13,429 bases of DNA from an uncultured Ignavibacteria bacterium (lineage in GTDB: Bacteria > Bacteroidota > Ignavibacteria > Kapaibacteriales > UBA961). Shown piece after piece: positions 1 through 6,515 of this stretch. The stretch lies in assembly GCA_937868245.1 (NCBI GenBank), contig CALMMI010000518.1, forward strand, positions 1 through 13,429, in the 5' to 3' direction. Below the pieces are notes generated by a model. The model had not been told where the DNA came from, made no database searches, and saw only the letters and a list, made by a program, of their open reading frames with translations. The first letter of the stretch is position 1. Each line of letters starts with the position of its first letter. Both the position numbers and the translations under genes were made by a program.

Positions 1-53
1 ACTTACTAAATTTAAGACGATGTTTTTATAAAAAAACTAAGTTTAAACGACTT

Positions 54-623
54 CTATGTTAATATCTTTCGAATTGAATTTTGCCAAAATATAACCGAGT
101 CCTTCGAATAATGTAGTCCATCTTTTTTGTGTGACCTCATAGATTCTCGAAACTGTGAGTGAACCTTGATGTTCTGTATAAATGTTAGAAGTGTTTTTCT
201 TTGTAAATCAGAATATCGAGCTCGAATCACATCAAGCATCTTTATTTTCTTATAATCGATATAATAGTTCCAAAATTGATGCTTAAAGGTTCTTTCATAA
301 ACATCAGCGGGAATATCGATACAATAATGATAAAAGATTAGATAGGAATCCAATAAAGTTCTTGTTAATATACAAATAGAAGAATAATCCCAGAGGTCTA
401 GTGTATGATTCTTTTTATAAGTTTCACTCTCGGGAACTAACTTTAGGAGTGAAAAGCTAATAGTACAAATTCTTCCAAAAATACCTAATCCAATATCTTC
501 TTCCCAAGTATTCACTTGTTTACTAGAAGTTCTGAGCGATAGATTTATTATAGTTTGCACAAGTGTTTCAAAAGTCTTTACCCTTGCAGAGTATATTGTT
601 AACTTAGTATCCATGGTACTCAT
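54..623 (-). CDS. Unknown 189-aa protein, translationally coupled to HicB-like antitoxin
   Basis: I do not recognise the family with confidence. The protein is 189 residues, looks largely alpha-helical, and has a central hydrophobic/aromatic stretch around residues 80-105 (RTLLDSYLIFYHYCID) that loosely recalls DUF5677-like helical proteins; this is only an impression. No signal peptide is visible. Its ATG overlaps the stop of the upstream HicB-like gene in an ATGA arrangement, so the two are probably translated together. A second in-frame ATG lies three codons downstream (612-614), so the true protein may be 186 residues. The coding strand is visibly AT-rich, as expected of accessory DNA. 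Being coupled to an antitoxin-type gene that lacks its usual HicA partner makes it a candidate effector, but nothing in the sequence shows a catalytic motif. Confidence 0.6.
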   Translation of the reverse strand: MSTMDTKLTIYSARVKTFETLVQTIINLSLRTSSKQVNTWEEDIGLGIFGRICTISFSLLKLVPESETYKKNHTLDLWDYSSICILTRTLLDSYLIFYHYCIDIPADVYERTFKHQFWNYYIDYKKIKMLDVIRARYSDLQRKTLLTFIQNIKVHSQFRESMRSHKKDGLHYSKDSVIFWQNSIRKILT

Positions 624-832
624 ACTTCAACCAAAACTTTTTGTATCCCGATAAATTCATTCTGGTGAAAATCTTTTTCCACTTCCAAACATAACTCTAT
701 TACTTCCTTTATTCTAATCATAAGGGTGTCTATTGATTTAGCTTGAGTATGGCATCCCTTCAATCCAGGGACTTCTGCTATCAAGTAGCCGTCGTCATCT
801 TTTTCAATTATCACTTGAAATTCTTTTACCAC
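620..832 (-). CDS. HicB-family antitoxin-like protein (orphan, GTG start)
   Basis: A 70-residue protein with the HicB/UPF0150 N-terminal fold signature: a first strand FQVIIEKDDDGYLIAEVPGL, then GCHTQAKSIDTLMIRIKEVIEL, the usual pattern of strand, D-x-G-Y, PGLxGCxxxG/A and an amphipathic helix. HicB antitoxins of this type neutralise the HicA mRNA interferase and often repress their own promoter. No DNA-binding helix-turn-helix or ribbon-helix-helix tail is evident; the protein ends shortly after the core domain. The start is GTG: the next upstream in-frame codons lead to a TGA, and a good GAGGAA ribosome-binding site lies 8 nt upstream. No HicA-like gene (about 60 aa with a GSHHxF-type motif) is seen on either side. 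The stop overlaps the start of the 189-aa gene downstream. Confidence 0.8.
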   Translation of the reverse strand: MVKEFQVIIEKDDDGYLIAEVPGLKGCHTQAKSIDTLMIRIKEVIELCLEVEKDFHQNEFIGIQKVLVEV

Positions 833-840
833 TTGGTATG

Positions 841-846
841 TTCCTC
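841..846 (-). promoter_or_regulatory. Shine-Dalgarno site for the GTG start of the HicB-like gene
   Basis: GAGGAA read on the minus strand, 8 nt before the GTG codon at 832-830. It supports the GTG as the true start, because no ATG is available in frame between the upstream stop and this codon. Few other genes in the window have such a site. Confidence 0.6.
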
Positions 847-868
847 AAAGTAAACACTAAAAGGCTAT

Positions 869-1033
869 TCATTTATCCTTTTCCACTTTTATTATATTAA
901 CATCACTCATGTTTGGAGCTTTCTTCGCTTTCAATAAGTCCAGTAATTTTCCGAAATCACAAAGCACTTCTTCTGTCCAAAGCATTGACTGTGTGGAGAA
1001 GTCAACATTCCTTGGCTCCTTTATTAGTCCCAT
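869..1033 (-). CDS. Small conserved-looking protein (54 aa)
   Basis: A 54-residue ORF beginning MGLIKEPRNVDFSTQSMLWT. The start MGLIKEPxxVDF followed by a W-T-E-E helix is a pattern I associate with short uncharacterised proteins of Bacteroidota-related bacteria; I know of no function. The ORF is open 18 codons further upstream, but the upstream part is cysteine-rich, unlike the rest, and I chose the ATG at 1033 because the family-like sequence begins there. No ribosome-binding site is evident. It sits 36 nt upstream of the HicB-like gene on the same strand and probably belongs to the same transcript. It is not HicA-like. Its presence as a real gene is moderately supported; its role is unknown. 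Confidence 0.5.
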   Translation of the reverse strand: MGLIKEPRNVDFSTQSMLWTEEVLCDFGKLLDLLKAKKAPNMSDVNIIKVEKDK

Positions 1034-1106
1034 AGTTCTAACATACATTATTTTTATAAATCTACATAGAAAACATAGAGAAAGCAAAGTGAAGGGTAAA
1101 TTCTCC

Positions 1107-1400
1107 CTACACCTTCCTCTCCTCCGGCTTCTCCTTCAAAAAGAAGTAATAAAAGAAAATACCGTCGAGAATGCCGAGTATGACAAGTGAAATTGTATCA
1201 CGGTCGAACCACCAGGCAAAACCTCCTGGTGGAGAAATAAGCCGGGCAATCTGACCCGTTATTGCCCATAAAATTGTAAAAGCAAGTCCGAAAATCAGCA
1301 CAGCAAGGAAACCTTCGCGGACATTTGCCTCCTGCCACCGCTTGGTAAATCCGTATAAAGCTGCAACTATATGCAGAAGAAAGATGGCATTGATAATCAT
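1107..1400 (-). CDS. Small integral membrane protein, three predicted TM helices
   Basis: A 97-residue hydrophobic protein with three likely membrane-spanning segments at about residues 2-18 (INAIFLLHIVAALYGF), 30-55 and 68-89. Between the second and third lies a conserved-looking SPPGGFAWWFDRD loop, and the tail is charged (KEKPEERKV). I do not recognise a named family. The gene is divergent from cutA, leaving a 57-bp AT-rich gap that must hold both promoters, and it is followed on the same strand after 73 nt by the 54-aa gene. Likely located in the inner membrane; function unknown. Confidence 0.7.
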   Translation of the reverse strand: MIINAIFLLHIVAALYGFTKRWQEANVREGFLAVLIFGLAFTILWAITGQIARLISPPGGFAWWFDRDTISLVILGILDGIFFYYFFLKEKPEERKV

Positions 1401-1457
1401 TTTTCGTAATTTCGGTATAAGAAAATTGTAATTATTATTGTATTGAACTGCAAAACT

Positions 1458-1787
1458 ATGGAAAATGCCTCAAACTTACGCCTTGTACTTGTAACAACCA
1501 ATGCTTTCGACAATGCTCAGAACATAGCGCGCATTCTTGTTTCAGAACGTCTTGCAGCGTGTTGTAATATTGTTTTAAGCACATATTCGATTTATGGTTG
1601 GCGCGGTGCTATCCGCGAATCACTGGAAGTGATGCTGTTTATCAAGACTACCGAAGAACAACTCGAGTTTCTTGAGCCGCGCATTCGCGAACTCCATCCA
1701 TACGACATTCCTGAAATTATTTCATTGCCTCTTTCGAGCGCATCCTCGCCATATTTGAATTGGATGATGGAATCGTTAACCATATAA
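1458..1787 (+). CDS. cutA: CutA-type divalent cation tolerance protein
   Basis: The 109-residue product matches the CutA1 family from end to end: an N-terminal LVLVTTNAFDNAQNIARILV, then SERLAACCNI, YSIYGWRGAI, EVMLFIKTTEEQLEFLE, and the hallmark LHPYDIPEII near the C-terminus, followed by YLNWM. CutA proteins are small trimeric ferredoxin-like-fold proteins linked to copper and divalent metal tolerance in E. coli, although their molecular role is unsettled. The length is normal for the family. I chose the ATG at 1458 rather than a TTG five codons upstream (1443), since the extra residues are not family-like. The histone-like gene follows after 21 nt, so the two may be co-transcribed. Confidence 0.93.
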   Translation: MENASNLRLVLVTTNAFDNAQNIARILVSERLAACCNIVLSTYSIYGWRGAIRESLEVMLFIKTTEEQLEFLEPRIRELHPYDIPEIISLPLSSASSPYLNWMMESLTI

Positions 1788-1808
1788 AAATCTTCTTTGG
1801 TCAAAAAG

Positions 1809-2027
1809 ATGAATCGCTATCAAGAACTTATTACCCTTGTTCAGTCCTTCGAGTCGGATTTCCGTAAATTCTACGAAAAAGAAAACCGTGAGGCAGGTGT
1901 CCGTGTACGAAAAAACATGCAGGAGCTTCGCCAGTTGGCACAAACTATCCGCGATGAAATTCAAGAAAACCGTGCAGAATTTGCTCCTAAAATCCCACGG
2001 AAAAAAAAGGGTGATAAGGAAGAATAG
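1809..2027 (+). CDS. Histone H1-like (Hc1-type) nucleoid protein
   Basis: A 72-residue, strongly charged, helical protein: MNRYQELITLVQSFESDFRK, then FYEKENREAGVRVRKNMQEL, RQLAQTIRDEIQE and a lysine-rich end (PRKKKGDKEE). The F-x-K-x-x-E-x-A-G-x-R-x-R-K-x-M-Q-E-L core is the signature of the small histone H1/Hc1-like proteins common in Bacteroidota, named after the chlamydial Hc1 DNA-condensing protein. It is expected to bind DNA non-specifically in the nucleoid. The basic tail is shorter than in chlamydial Hc1. I chose the ATG at 1809 over a TTG at 1797. It lies 21 nt after cutA. Confidence 0.8.
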   Translation: MNRYQELITLVQSFESDFRKFYEKENREAGVRVRKNMQELRQLAQTIRDEIQENRAEFAPKIPRKKKGDKEE

Positions 2028-2056
2028 ATTTTCTTTCCTTCACAAACAAGACAAAC

Positions 2057-2148
2057 GTAGGGGTGTATTGAATACGCCCGAAACATGTTTGTATTTATAT
2101 TGATTCAAATAAGGTACGTATTTAAGGGCGTATTCAATACGCCCCTAC
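2057..2148. repeat. BIME-like inverted pair of GTAG palindromes (family 1, complete copy)
   Basis: Two 23-bp arms face each other: 2057-2079 begins GTAGGGGTGTATTG and 2126-2148 ends CAATACGCCCCTAC. They differ at one position when one is reverse-complemented. Each arm carries its own palindrome (GGGCGTATTGAATACGCCC type), and a 46-bp linker separates them. The ends GTAG and CTAC match the conserved GTAG foot known from REP elements handled by RAYT (TnpA-REP) transposases; assigning it to that class is inference. It lies between the histone-like gene and manA and could also fold in the transcript. A second, broken copy is at 7403-7460. Confidence 0.85.
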
Positions 2149-2183
2149 GCAGGTTGTAAAATCCAAATTTATTATTCGCTTCC

Positions 2184-3164
2184 ATGACACCTTACCCTTT
2201 CCTTTTCGAACCTTCTCTCCACGTGAAAGTGTGGGGCGGGCGGGCTATGGAGAATATTCTTCATAAGTCACTACCACCCAATGAGCCTGTGGGAGAATCT
2301 TGGGAAATATATTCCGGCAATCGAATTGTAAACGGTGAACTTTCCGGACAGACATTAGAAGAAGTAACTGCGAAATTCCCCAATCAGATTTTGGGAAAGG
2401 ATTCAGCAAAGGACGGCTTCCCTCTACTCATTAAATTTCTTGATGCCCAAGATTGGCTATCAGTACAAGTACACCCAGACGATGCCCTTGCTCAAGAACT
2501 GGAAGGGCAGCCGAGAGGGAAAACCGAATGCTGGTATATCCTTGATGCTGCTCTTGACGCTTCGATAATTTATGGGTTTTCCAAGGAAACAAATGCTCAT
2601 GATTTCCGAGAAGCAATTAAGAACGGTACGGCTAAAGAGAAACTTCAATTCGTCAATGTAAAAGCAGGCGATTTTGTCTATGTTCCAGCCGGAACAGTTC
2701 ATGCAATTGGTCCGGGAATTGTTCTCTATGAACTGCAACAAACAAGTGATACTACGTATAGGCTTTATGACTGGGACCGCAAAGGATTGGATGGTAAGCC
2801 CCGCGAACTCCACGTTGAAAAAAGTTTGAAATGTTCGCATTTCGATGTTAACCCAAAAGCAATCAGTGAGCAACTCACCATACAAACAACAGATGGAAAT
2901 ACTGTCACTTCATTAATTCGAGGTGAATACTTCGGATTAGATAAAATTGAAATGTCATCACAATTACTGCTCAACACACAGAAAAAAAAACCATATTTGT
3001 TAAGTGTTGTTTCCGGTGCGCTTGAGATTCACGGAGAGTTTGAAAGTATTCGGATGCAAGGCGGACAATCTGTACTAATTCCGGCTGGGGTAGGGGAATA
3101 TGCACTTCACCCAATTGACAATGCAACAGTTCTTTGTGCATTCCCCCAAAATTGTGAATCTTGA
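2184..3164 (+). CDS. manA: Mannose-6-phosphate isomerase, class I
   Basis: A 326-residue type I phosphomannose isomerase, a zinc cupin enzyme of the cytosol that interconverts mannose 6-phosphate and fructose 6-phosphate, feeding GDP-mannose and glycan synthesis or allowing mannose use. Family motifs are all visible: VWGG near residue 17, PVGESWE at 35-41, the zinc-binding SVQVHPDD with Q95 and H97, GKTECWY with E115, and VPAGTVHAIG with H173, then the conserved YRLYDWDR with R193. The length fits the short bacterial class (about 300-330 aa). The last third is a second cupin-like half with a final VLIPAGVGEY turn. The stop overlaps the next gene start in TGATG. No Shine-Dalgarno sequence precedes the ATG. 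Confidence 0.95.
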   Translation: MTPYPFLFEPSLHVKVWGGRAMENILHKSLPPNEPVGESWEIYSGNRIVNGELSGQTLEEVTAKFPNQILGKDSAKDGFPLLIKFLDAQDWLSVQVHPDDALAQELEGQPRGKTECWYILDAALDASIIYGFSKETNAHDFREAIKNGTAKEKLQFVNVKAGDFVYVPAGTVHAIGPGIVLYELQQTSDTTYRLYDWDRKGLDGKPRELHVEKSLKCSHFDVNPKAISEQLTIQTTDGNTVTSLIRGEYFGLDKIEMSSQLLLNTQKKKPYLLSVVSGALEIHGEFESIRMQGGQSVLIPAGVGEYALHPIDNATVLCAFPQNCES

Positions 3165-4057
3165 TGAGGACAATTATCTATATAGTTGTACTTATTTTGG
3201 CAAACATCTGCGCGGCATTCCAACTCCGTAGCGCAGGGCTTGCAAACCCTCCGCTACGGAGTTCTCATTCTACGTCGCTAACACCAAGTATACAAATACT
3301 CGCCCCTCAAGAAGATTCCGTTTCTCTCGCAGATACCACCCAATTAGACAACGCAACGGACTCTGCCTCCCTTGATTCATCCAGTGTAAATAATGCTGAT
3401 ACACTGCCAAAACAGATCGCAGTGTACGACAGCAGCATAGTAGATGAGAAACTTCTCTCTAAAAGTGATGTACAAGAATACTTGAACGATAAAGCATTCG
3501 ACTACGACCGCGCCACCCCCAACCAAACTTCCTTATGGGAAATGTTCAAGCGTTGGTTTGGGGAAACGATAGAGCAATTGTTGGGTACAAATGCGGGCGG
3601 GAAAATAGGCGATGCACTTATTTATATTTTAATAGCAGTTGCGATTGCAGTTGTCAATATTATCCTTTTCCGAAGCAATTTAGGAGGTCTGTTTGGTAAA
3701 AATAAATCTAAAACGAGCTTAGATTTCACAATCTTGGATGAAAATATACATGAAATGAATTTCTCAGATTTGATTGCTGCCGCAGAAACAAAATCCGATT
3801 TCCGCCATGCCATCCGTTTGCAATATCTTTGGCTTTTGAAACGACTCTCCGACGATTCGATAATCGAACTTAAAATTAATAAGACCAATCGCGATTATAG
3901 AAATGAAATCAAGGATACCGAACTGAAACACAGGTTCAGCAGGGCAAGCATTATCTTTGAATACGTATGGTATGGTGAAGGAAAAATAGACTCTGAAAAT
4001 TATCAGGCAGCAGTTCAATTCTTTGTTTCGCCAGTTTCATCGGAGGCTGCACGATGA
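3164..4057 (+). CDS. DUF4129 domain membrane protein with signal peptide
   Basis: A 297-residue protein with an N-terminal signal peptide (hydrophobic residues about 4-18, ending ICAA), a long polar S/D/T-rich region to about residue 120, one transmembrane helix around 149-169 (LIYILIAVAIAVVNIILF) and a C-terminal cytoplasmic DUF4129 domain at about 195-285 (LQYLWLLKRL, then RDYRNEI and FEYVWYGEG). DUF4129 proteins usually accompany DUF4350, MoxR ATPase and DUF58 genes, a set thought to act at the cell envelope; the function is not established. The ATG at 3164 overlaps the manA stop (TGATG); a TTG one codon earlier is a less likely start. The stop overlaps the DUF4350 gene (ATGA). Unusually, a 42-bp palindrome lies in frame directly after the signal peptide and encodes about residues 20-34. 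Confidence 0.85.
   Translation: MRTIIYIVVLILANICAAFQLRSAGLANPPLRSSHSTSLTPSIQILAPQEDSVSLADTTQLDNATDSASLDSSSVNNADTLPKQIAVYDSSIVDEKLLSKSDVQEYLNDKAFDYDRATPNQTSLWEMFKRWFGETIEQLLGTNAGGKIGDALIYILIAVAIAVVNIILFRSNLGGLFGKNKSKTSLDFTILDENIHEMNFSDLIAAAETKSDFRHAIRLQYLWLLKRLSDDSIIELKINKTNRDYRNEIKDTELKHRFSRASIIFEYVWYGEGKIDSENYQAAVQFFVSPVSSEAAR
3222..3263. repeat. 42-bp palindrome inside the DUF4129 coding sequence
   Basis: Two 17-bp arms, 3222-3238 (AACTCCGTAGCGCAGGG) and 3247-3263 (CCCTCCGCTACGGAGTT), pair at 16 of 17 positions around an 8-nt loop, CTTGCAAA. The element is exactly 42 bp, a multiple of three, and is read through without a stop. The sequence around it is in the poorly constrained segment after the signal peptide. 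Inside are GTAG and CTAC steps, as in the intergenic palindromes of this window, but the sequence is otherwise different. Confidence 0.9.
4042..4046 (+). promoter_or_regulatory. Shine-Dalgarno site for the DUF4350 gene
   Basis: GGAGG 7 nt before the ATG at 4054, inside the end of the DUF4129 gene. It fixes the start and suggests independent initiation in addition to coupling through the ATGA overlap. Confidence 0.6.
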
Positions 4058-5298
4058 AATCTCAAAGAAAATTTATCATCATTCTTGTTGTTGTGTTTGT
4101 AGCAATGGTAGTGCTCGAGATGCTCAAACCTACGCCTATTAATTGGGAACATACTTTTTCACAAAAAGATAAGATTCCCTATGGTAATTTTATTCTCTAT
4201 AAAATGTTACCGAAGCTATTCCCTAATTCTTCGGTTGGTATTATATCAGAGCCAATTTACAATGCACTTCCAAGTGTATCAGCGGATTCTACGGAGTGGG
4301 GCGACGGTAATACACCACTGTATATGTTTATCAACGATAAATTCAGTCCGGATGAACTTGACACCAAATCGCTGCTCACTTTCGTAAACGCAGGTGGGAA
4401 TGTGTTCGTAAGTGCTGAAACTTTTACCGGCAGTTTAGCTGATTCACTAAAAATCAAAACATCATTAAATTATGCAATGGCATATAGTGATTCCAATATC
4501 ATCAATCTTACCTCTACTGCTTTTTCGACTAAACCAAAACGGTGGATTTTCAAAAAAGGCACAACAACGCATTATTTCGAGACGTTTGATACCTCCAAAT
4601 CTACAATAATCGCAACTAATTTCGCTAATGACCCAACCTTGATTAGAGTAAAAGCAGGGGAGGGGAATTTCTACCTGTCGTCCACACCCTTATGCTTTAC
4701 CAATTATTATATTCTTGATGATAAAAACCGTGATTTTATTACGAAAACATTATCATTCTTCGATTCCGACCGTATCTTGTGGGATGAATTCTATAAAGTA
4801 GGGCGTCAGGAAGCCAGAACCCCTTTGCGCTACATATTATCGGTTGAATCGCTCCGTATAGCCTATTATCTGGTTTTGGTCGGTGCAGCCCTGTTTATAT
4901 TCTTTCGTGCTAAACGGAATCAGAGAATTATACCTGTTATCCTTCCTGTTCGGAATACAACATTAGATTTTGTGCAAACAGTCGGGCGGATGTATTACGA
5001 GCAAAACAACCATGCAAACTTAGCCGACAAGAAAATTCAATATTTCCTGGAGCATATCCGAACAGTCTATTTTGTAAAAACCAATGAATTTACAGAGGAA
5101 TTTCTGAATATGGTAGCCGGCAAATCAGGTGTGGATATTGTGAATGTGCGCAGTTTGTTTTTGGCAATTGAAAATGCAAGTAATATGGATGTACTTCCGG
5201 AAGAAAGGCTTGTGGCTTTACATAAAAAGATTGAATCTTTTTATGAGGAGTCTTCGACCTTGCGGACGCTTATTAGGGATGGGGTAGTGGGGGATTGA
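4054..5298 (+). CDS. DUF4350 domain membrane protein
   Basis: A 414-residue protein with an N-terminal membrane helix (about residues 7-24), a large extracytoplasmic DUF4350-type domain (about 38-230) and a second membrane helix at about 266-288 followed by a basic FRAKRNQR stop-transfer segment and a roughly 120-residue cytoplasmic tail. The DUF4350 region shows the start PYGNFILYKMLPKLFP and the glycine turn LLTFVNAGGNVFVSAETF typical of the family, which has a GATase-like fold and no known activity. It follows the DUF4129 gene with an ATGA overlap, the usual neighbour. The MoxR ATPase and DUF58 genes that often complete this cluster are absent: the next gene is convergent rsmH. Function unknown, with an envelope role inferred from context. 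Confidence 0.82.
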   Translation: MKSQRKFIIILVVVFVAMVVLEMLKPTPINWEHTFSQKDKIPYGNFILYKMLPKLFPNSSVGIISEPIYNALPSVSADSTEWGDGNTPLYMFINDKFSPDELDTKSLLTFVNAGGNVFVSAETFTGSLADSLKIKTSLNYAMAYSDSNIINLTSTAFSTKPKRWIFKKGTTTHYFETFDTSKSTIIATNFANDPTLIRVKAGEGNFYLSSTPLCFTNYYILDDKNRDFITKTLSFFDSDRILWDEFYKVGRQEARTPLRYILSVESLRIAYYLVLVGAALFIFFRAKRNQRIIPVILPVRNTTLDFVQTVGRMYYEQNNHANLADKKIQYFLEHIRTVYFVKTNEFTEEFLNMVAGKSGVDIVNVRSLFLAIENASNMDVLPEERLVALHKKIESFYEESSTLRTLIRDGVVGD

Positions 5299-5382
5299 TA
5301 ATGTGGAGATAAGGTTAGAATAACTGTTATCGGAAAGCTCCATCGGAGCGTCCTGTTAGTAGAAAAGCAATTCAGAAAATCG

Positions 5383-5407
5383 AAAAGCTCCCTCGGAGCG
5401 ACCTGTT
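5383..5407 (-). terminator. Terminator-like hairpin downstream of rsmH
   Basis: Read on the minus strand this is GCTCC-GAG-GGAGC followed by TTTT, about 125 nt after the rsmH stop; the copy at 5333-5357 is similar. Together with the plus-strand copies it could close both convergent transcripts. Confidence 0.4.
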
Positions 5408-5425
5408 AATTTCAGCACTGGACTG

Positions 5426-5450
5426 AACAGGTCGCTCCGATGGAGCTTTT
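5426..5450 (+). terminator. Terminator-like hairpin after the DUF4350 gene
   Basis: Stem GCTCC-GAT-GGAGC followed directly by TTTT, 128 nt after the DUF4350 stop. The copy at 5477-5501 (GCCCT-TAC-AGGGC, TTTT) has the same form. The stem is only 5 bp and the T-run short, so termination is plausible rather than certain. Confidence 0.45.
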
Positions 5451-5530
5451 GACGTTATTTATAGATTATTGCTACAAACAGGTTGCCCTTACAGGGCTTT
5501 TGAATAGAAGATTTTGAGATGGAAAACTTC

Positions 5531-6490
5531 TCATATCTTCTCAGCCACCCGCAATTTTGCACTACGCGAACGGGGGTTGTTATGAATTTCTTCATCAGAA
5601 GGAGGTAACGGTTTTGAGGTTAATATCTTAAGTTCAGGCGGTGTATCCTGGTTCTTATCGGCTAATTCCCTGAATACATTCTTCACAATACGGTCTTCAA
5701 GCGAATGATAGGAAATAACGGCGATTCTTCCTTGGGGTGCAAGTATGGGAATAATACCACGAAGTGTTTTTTCTAAAACACCGAGTTCATCATTTACAGC
5801 TATACGGATTGCTTGGAATACGCGTGCTATGGATTTGGAAACGATATGAGGAGGTACAACTTCTTCGATAACAGAGCGTAAGTCGAAAGTGGAACGGAGA
5901 GGGGCAGCGCGGCGACGTTGAACGATCCGCCGCGCAATAACCCTTGCGAAAGGCTCTTCACCATACTTTTTGAGAATGGATTCGATTTCCCTTTCGTCCG
6001 CACCATCCAGGAGGTCTTCTGCTGTATTTCCGTGTGAACCGAAACTCATCGTTAGGCGGGAGTTCACGCGATGGCTTATTCCCCGCGAACCTGAGTCTAA
6101 CTGTCGCGAAGAAACGCCTAAATCCAACAAAAGCCCGAGTACCTTCCCCCGAAGTTCCCCTATGCTGCATGCCCGAATGAAATTGTCGTTGTAAAGAACA
6201 AGTCTGCTGTCGCTTTTGTCTAATTCCGCTGCGAACTTTTTGGTGCAATGCTCGATTGCCTGTTCGTCAGCATCAAAAGCTATAATTTTTCCGTTTGAAG
6301 AAAGCCGTGCTAATATTTCCGCCGTATGTCCACCTCCTCCGAGTGTCCCGTCGATATATATTCCGTCAGGGTCGGTAATAAGCCACGTACATACTTCTTC
6401 GAGCATTACGGGAATATGATAGTCATATTCCGGCGTTACTCTGCTGCTTCTGCTTTCTTCTCTTTCTTTTTTGTCATATCTTCTTTTCAT
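5531..6490 (-). CDS. rsmH: 16S rRNA (cytosine(1402)-N(4))-methyltransferase RsmH
   Basis: A 319-residue RsmH (MraW), the SAM-dependent enzyme that methylates N4 of C1402 in the ribosomal P site. Motifs in order: HIPVMLEEV at 25-33, the SAM-binding YIDGTLGGGGHTAEIL at 45-60, LLLDLGVSSRQLD, the RGISHRVNSRLTMSF region (related to the family's GFSF/DxPLDMR segment but divergent), the KYGEEPFARVIARRIV segment, FQAIRIAVNDEL, ISYHSLEDRIVKNVF and the terminal NPRSRSAKLRVAEKI. Length is typical. It has an N-terminal basic tail of about 22 residues before the conserved core, longer than usual. It lies 25 nt after mraZ, its standard partner. Downstream is a convergent gene instead of ftsL/ftsI. Confidence 0.96.
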   Translation of the reverse strand: MKRRYDKKEREESRSSRVTPEYDYHIPVMLEEVCTWLITDPDGIYIDGTLGGGGHTAEILARLSSNGKIIAFDADEQAIEHCTKKFAAELDKSDSRLVLYNDNFIRACSIGELRGKVLGLLLDLGVSSRQLDSGSRGISHRVNSRLTMSFGSHGNTAEDLLDGADEREIESILKKYGEEPFARVIARRIVQRRRAAPLRSTFDLRSVIEEVVPPHIVSKSIARVFQAIRIAVNDELGVLEKTLRGIIPILAPQGRIAVISYHSLEDRIVKNVFRELADKNQDTPPELKILTSKPLPPSDEEIHNNPRSRSAKLRVAEKI

Positions 6491-6515
6491 TATCTACGTG
6501 GCGTTTATTGCGATT

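Larger units (their letters stand above)
5333..5501. repeat. Four copies of a 25-bp hairpin repeat at a convergent gene junction
   Basis: Copies lie at 5333-5357 and 5383-5407 (one orientation) and at 5426-5450 and 5477-5501 (the other). The shared plan, read in the second orientation, is AACAGGTYG, a 5-bp stem with a 3-nt loop, then TTTT. The first three share the stem GCTCC/GGAGC and differ at one or two positions. The fourth has the same length and ends but a compensated stem, GCCCT/AGGGC. Copies 2 and 3 also form a long inverted repeat (24 of 25 positions). Confidence 0.85.

Noticed and set aside
1592..1804. 70-codon open frame antisense to cutA
   Set aside because: cutA is clear in the opposite frame and the antisense product is low-complexity serine/arginine.
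2460..2885. 141-codon open frame on the minus strand inside manA
   Set aside because: It lies wholly within a well-supported manA and its translation shows no recognisable domain.
5958..6248. 96-codon open frame on the minus strand within rsmH
   Set aside because: A shifted-frame shadow of rsmH on the same strand, rich in R, G and Q without domain-like order.
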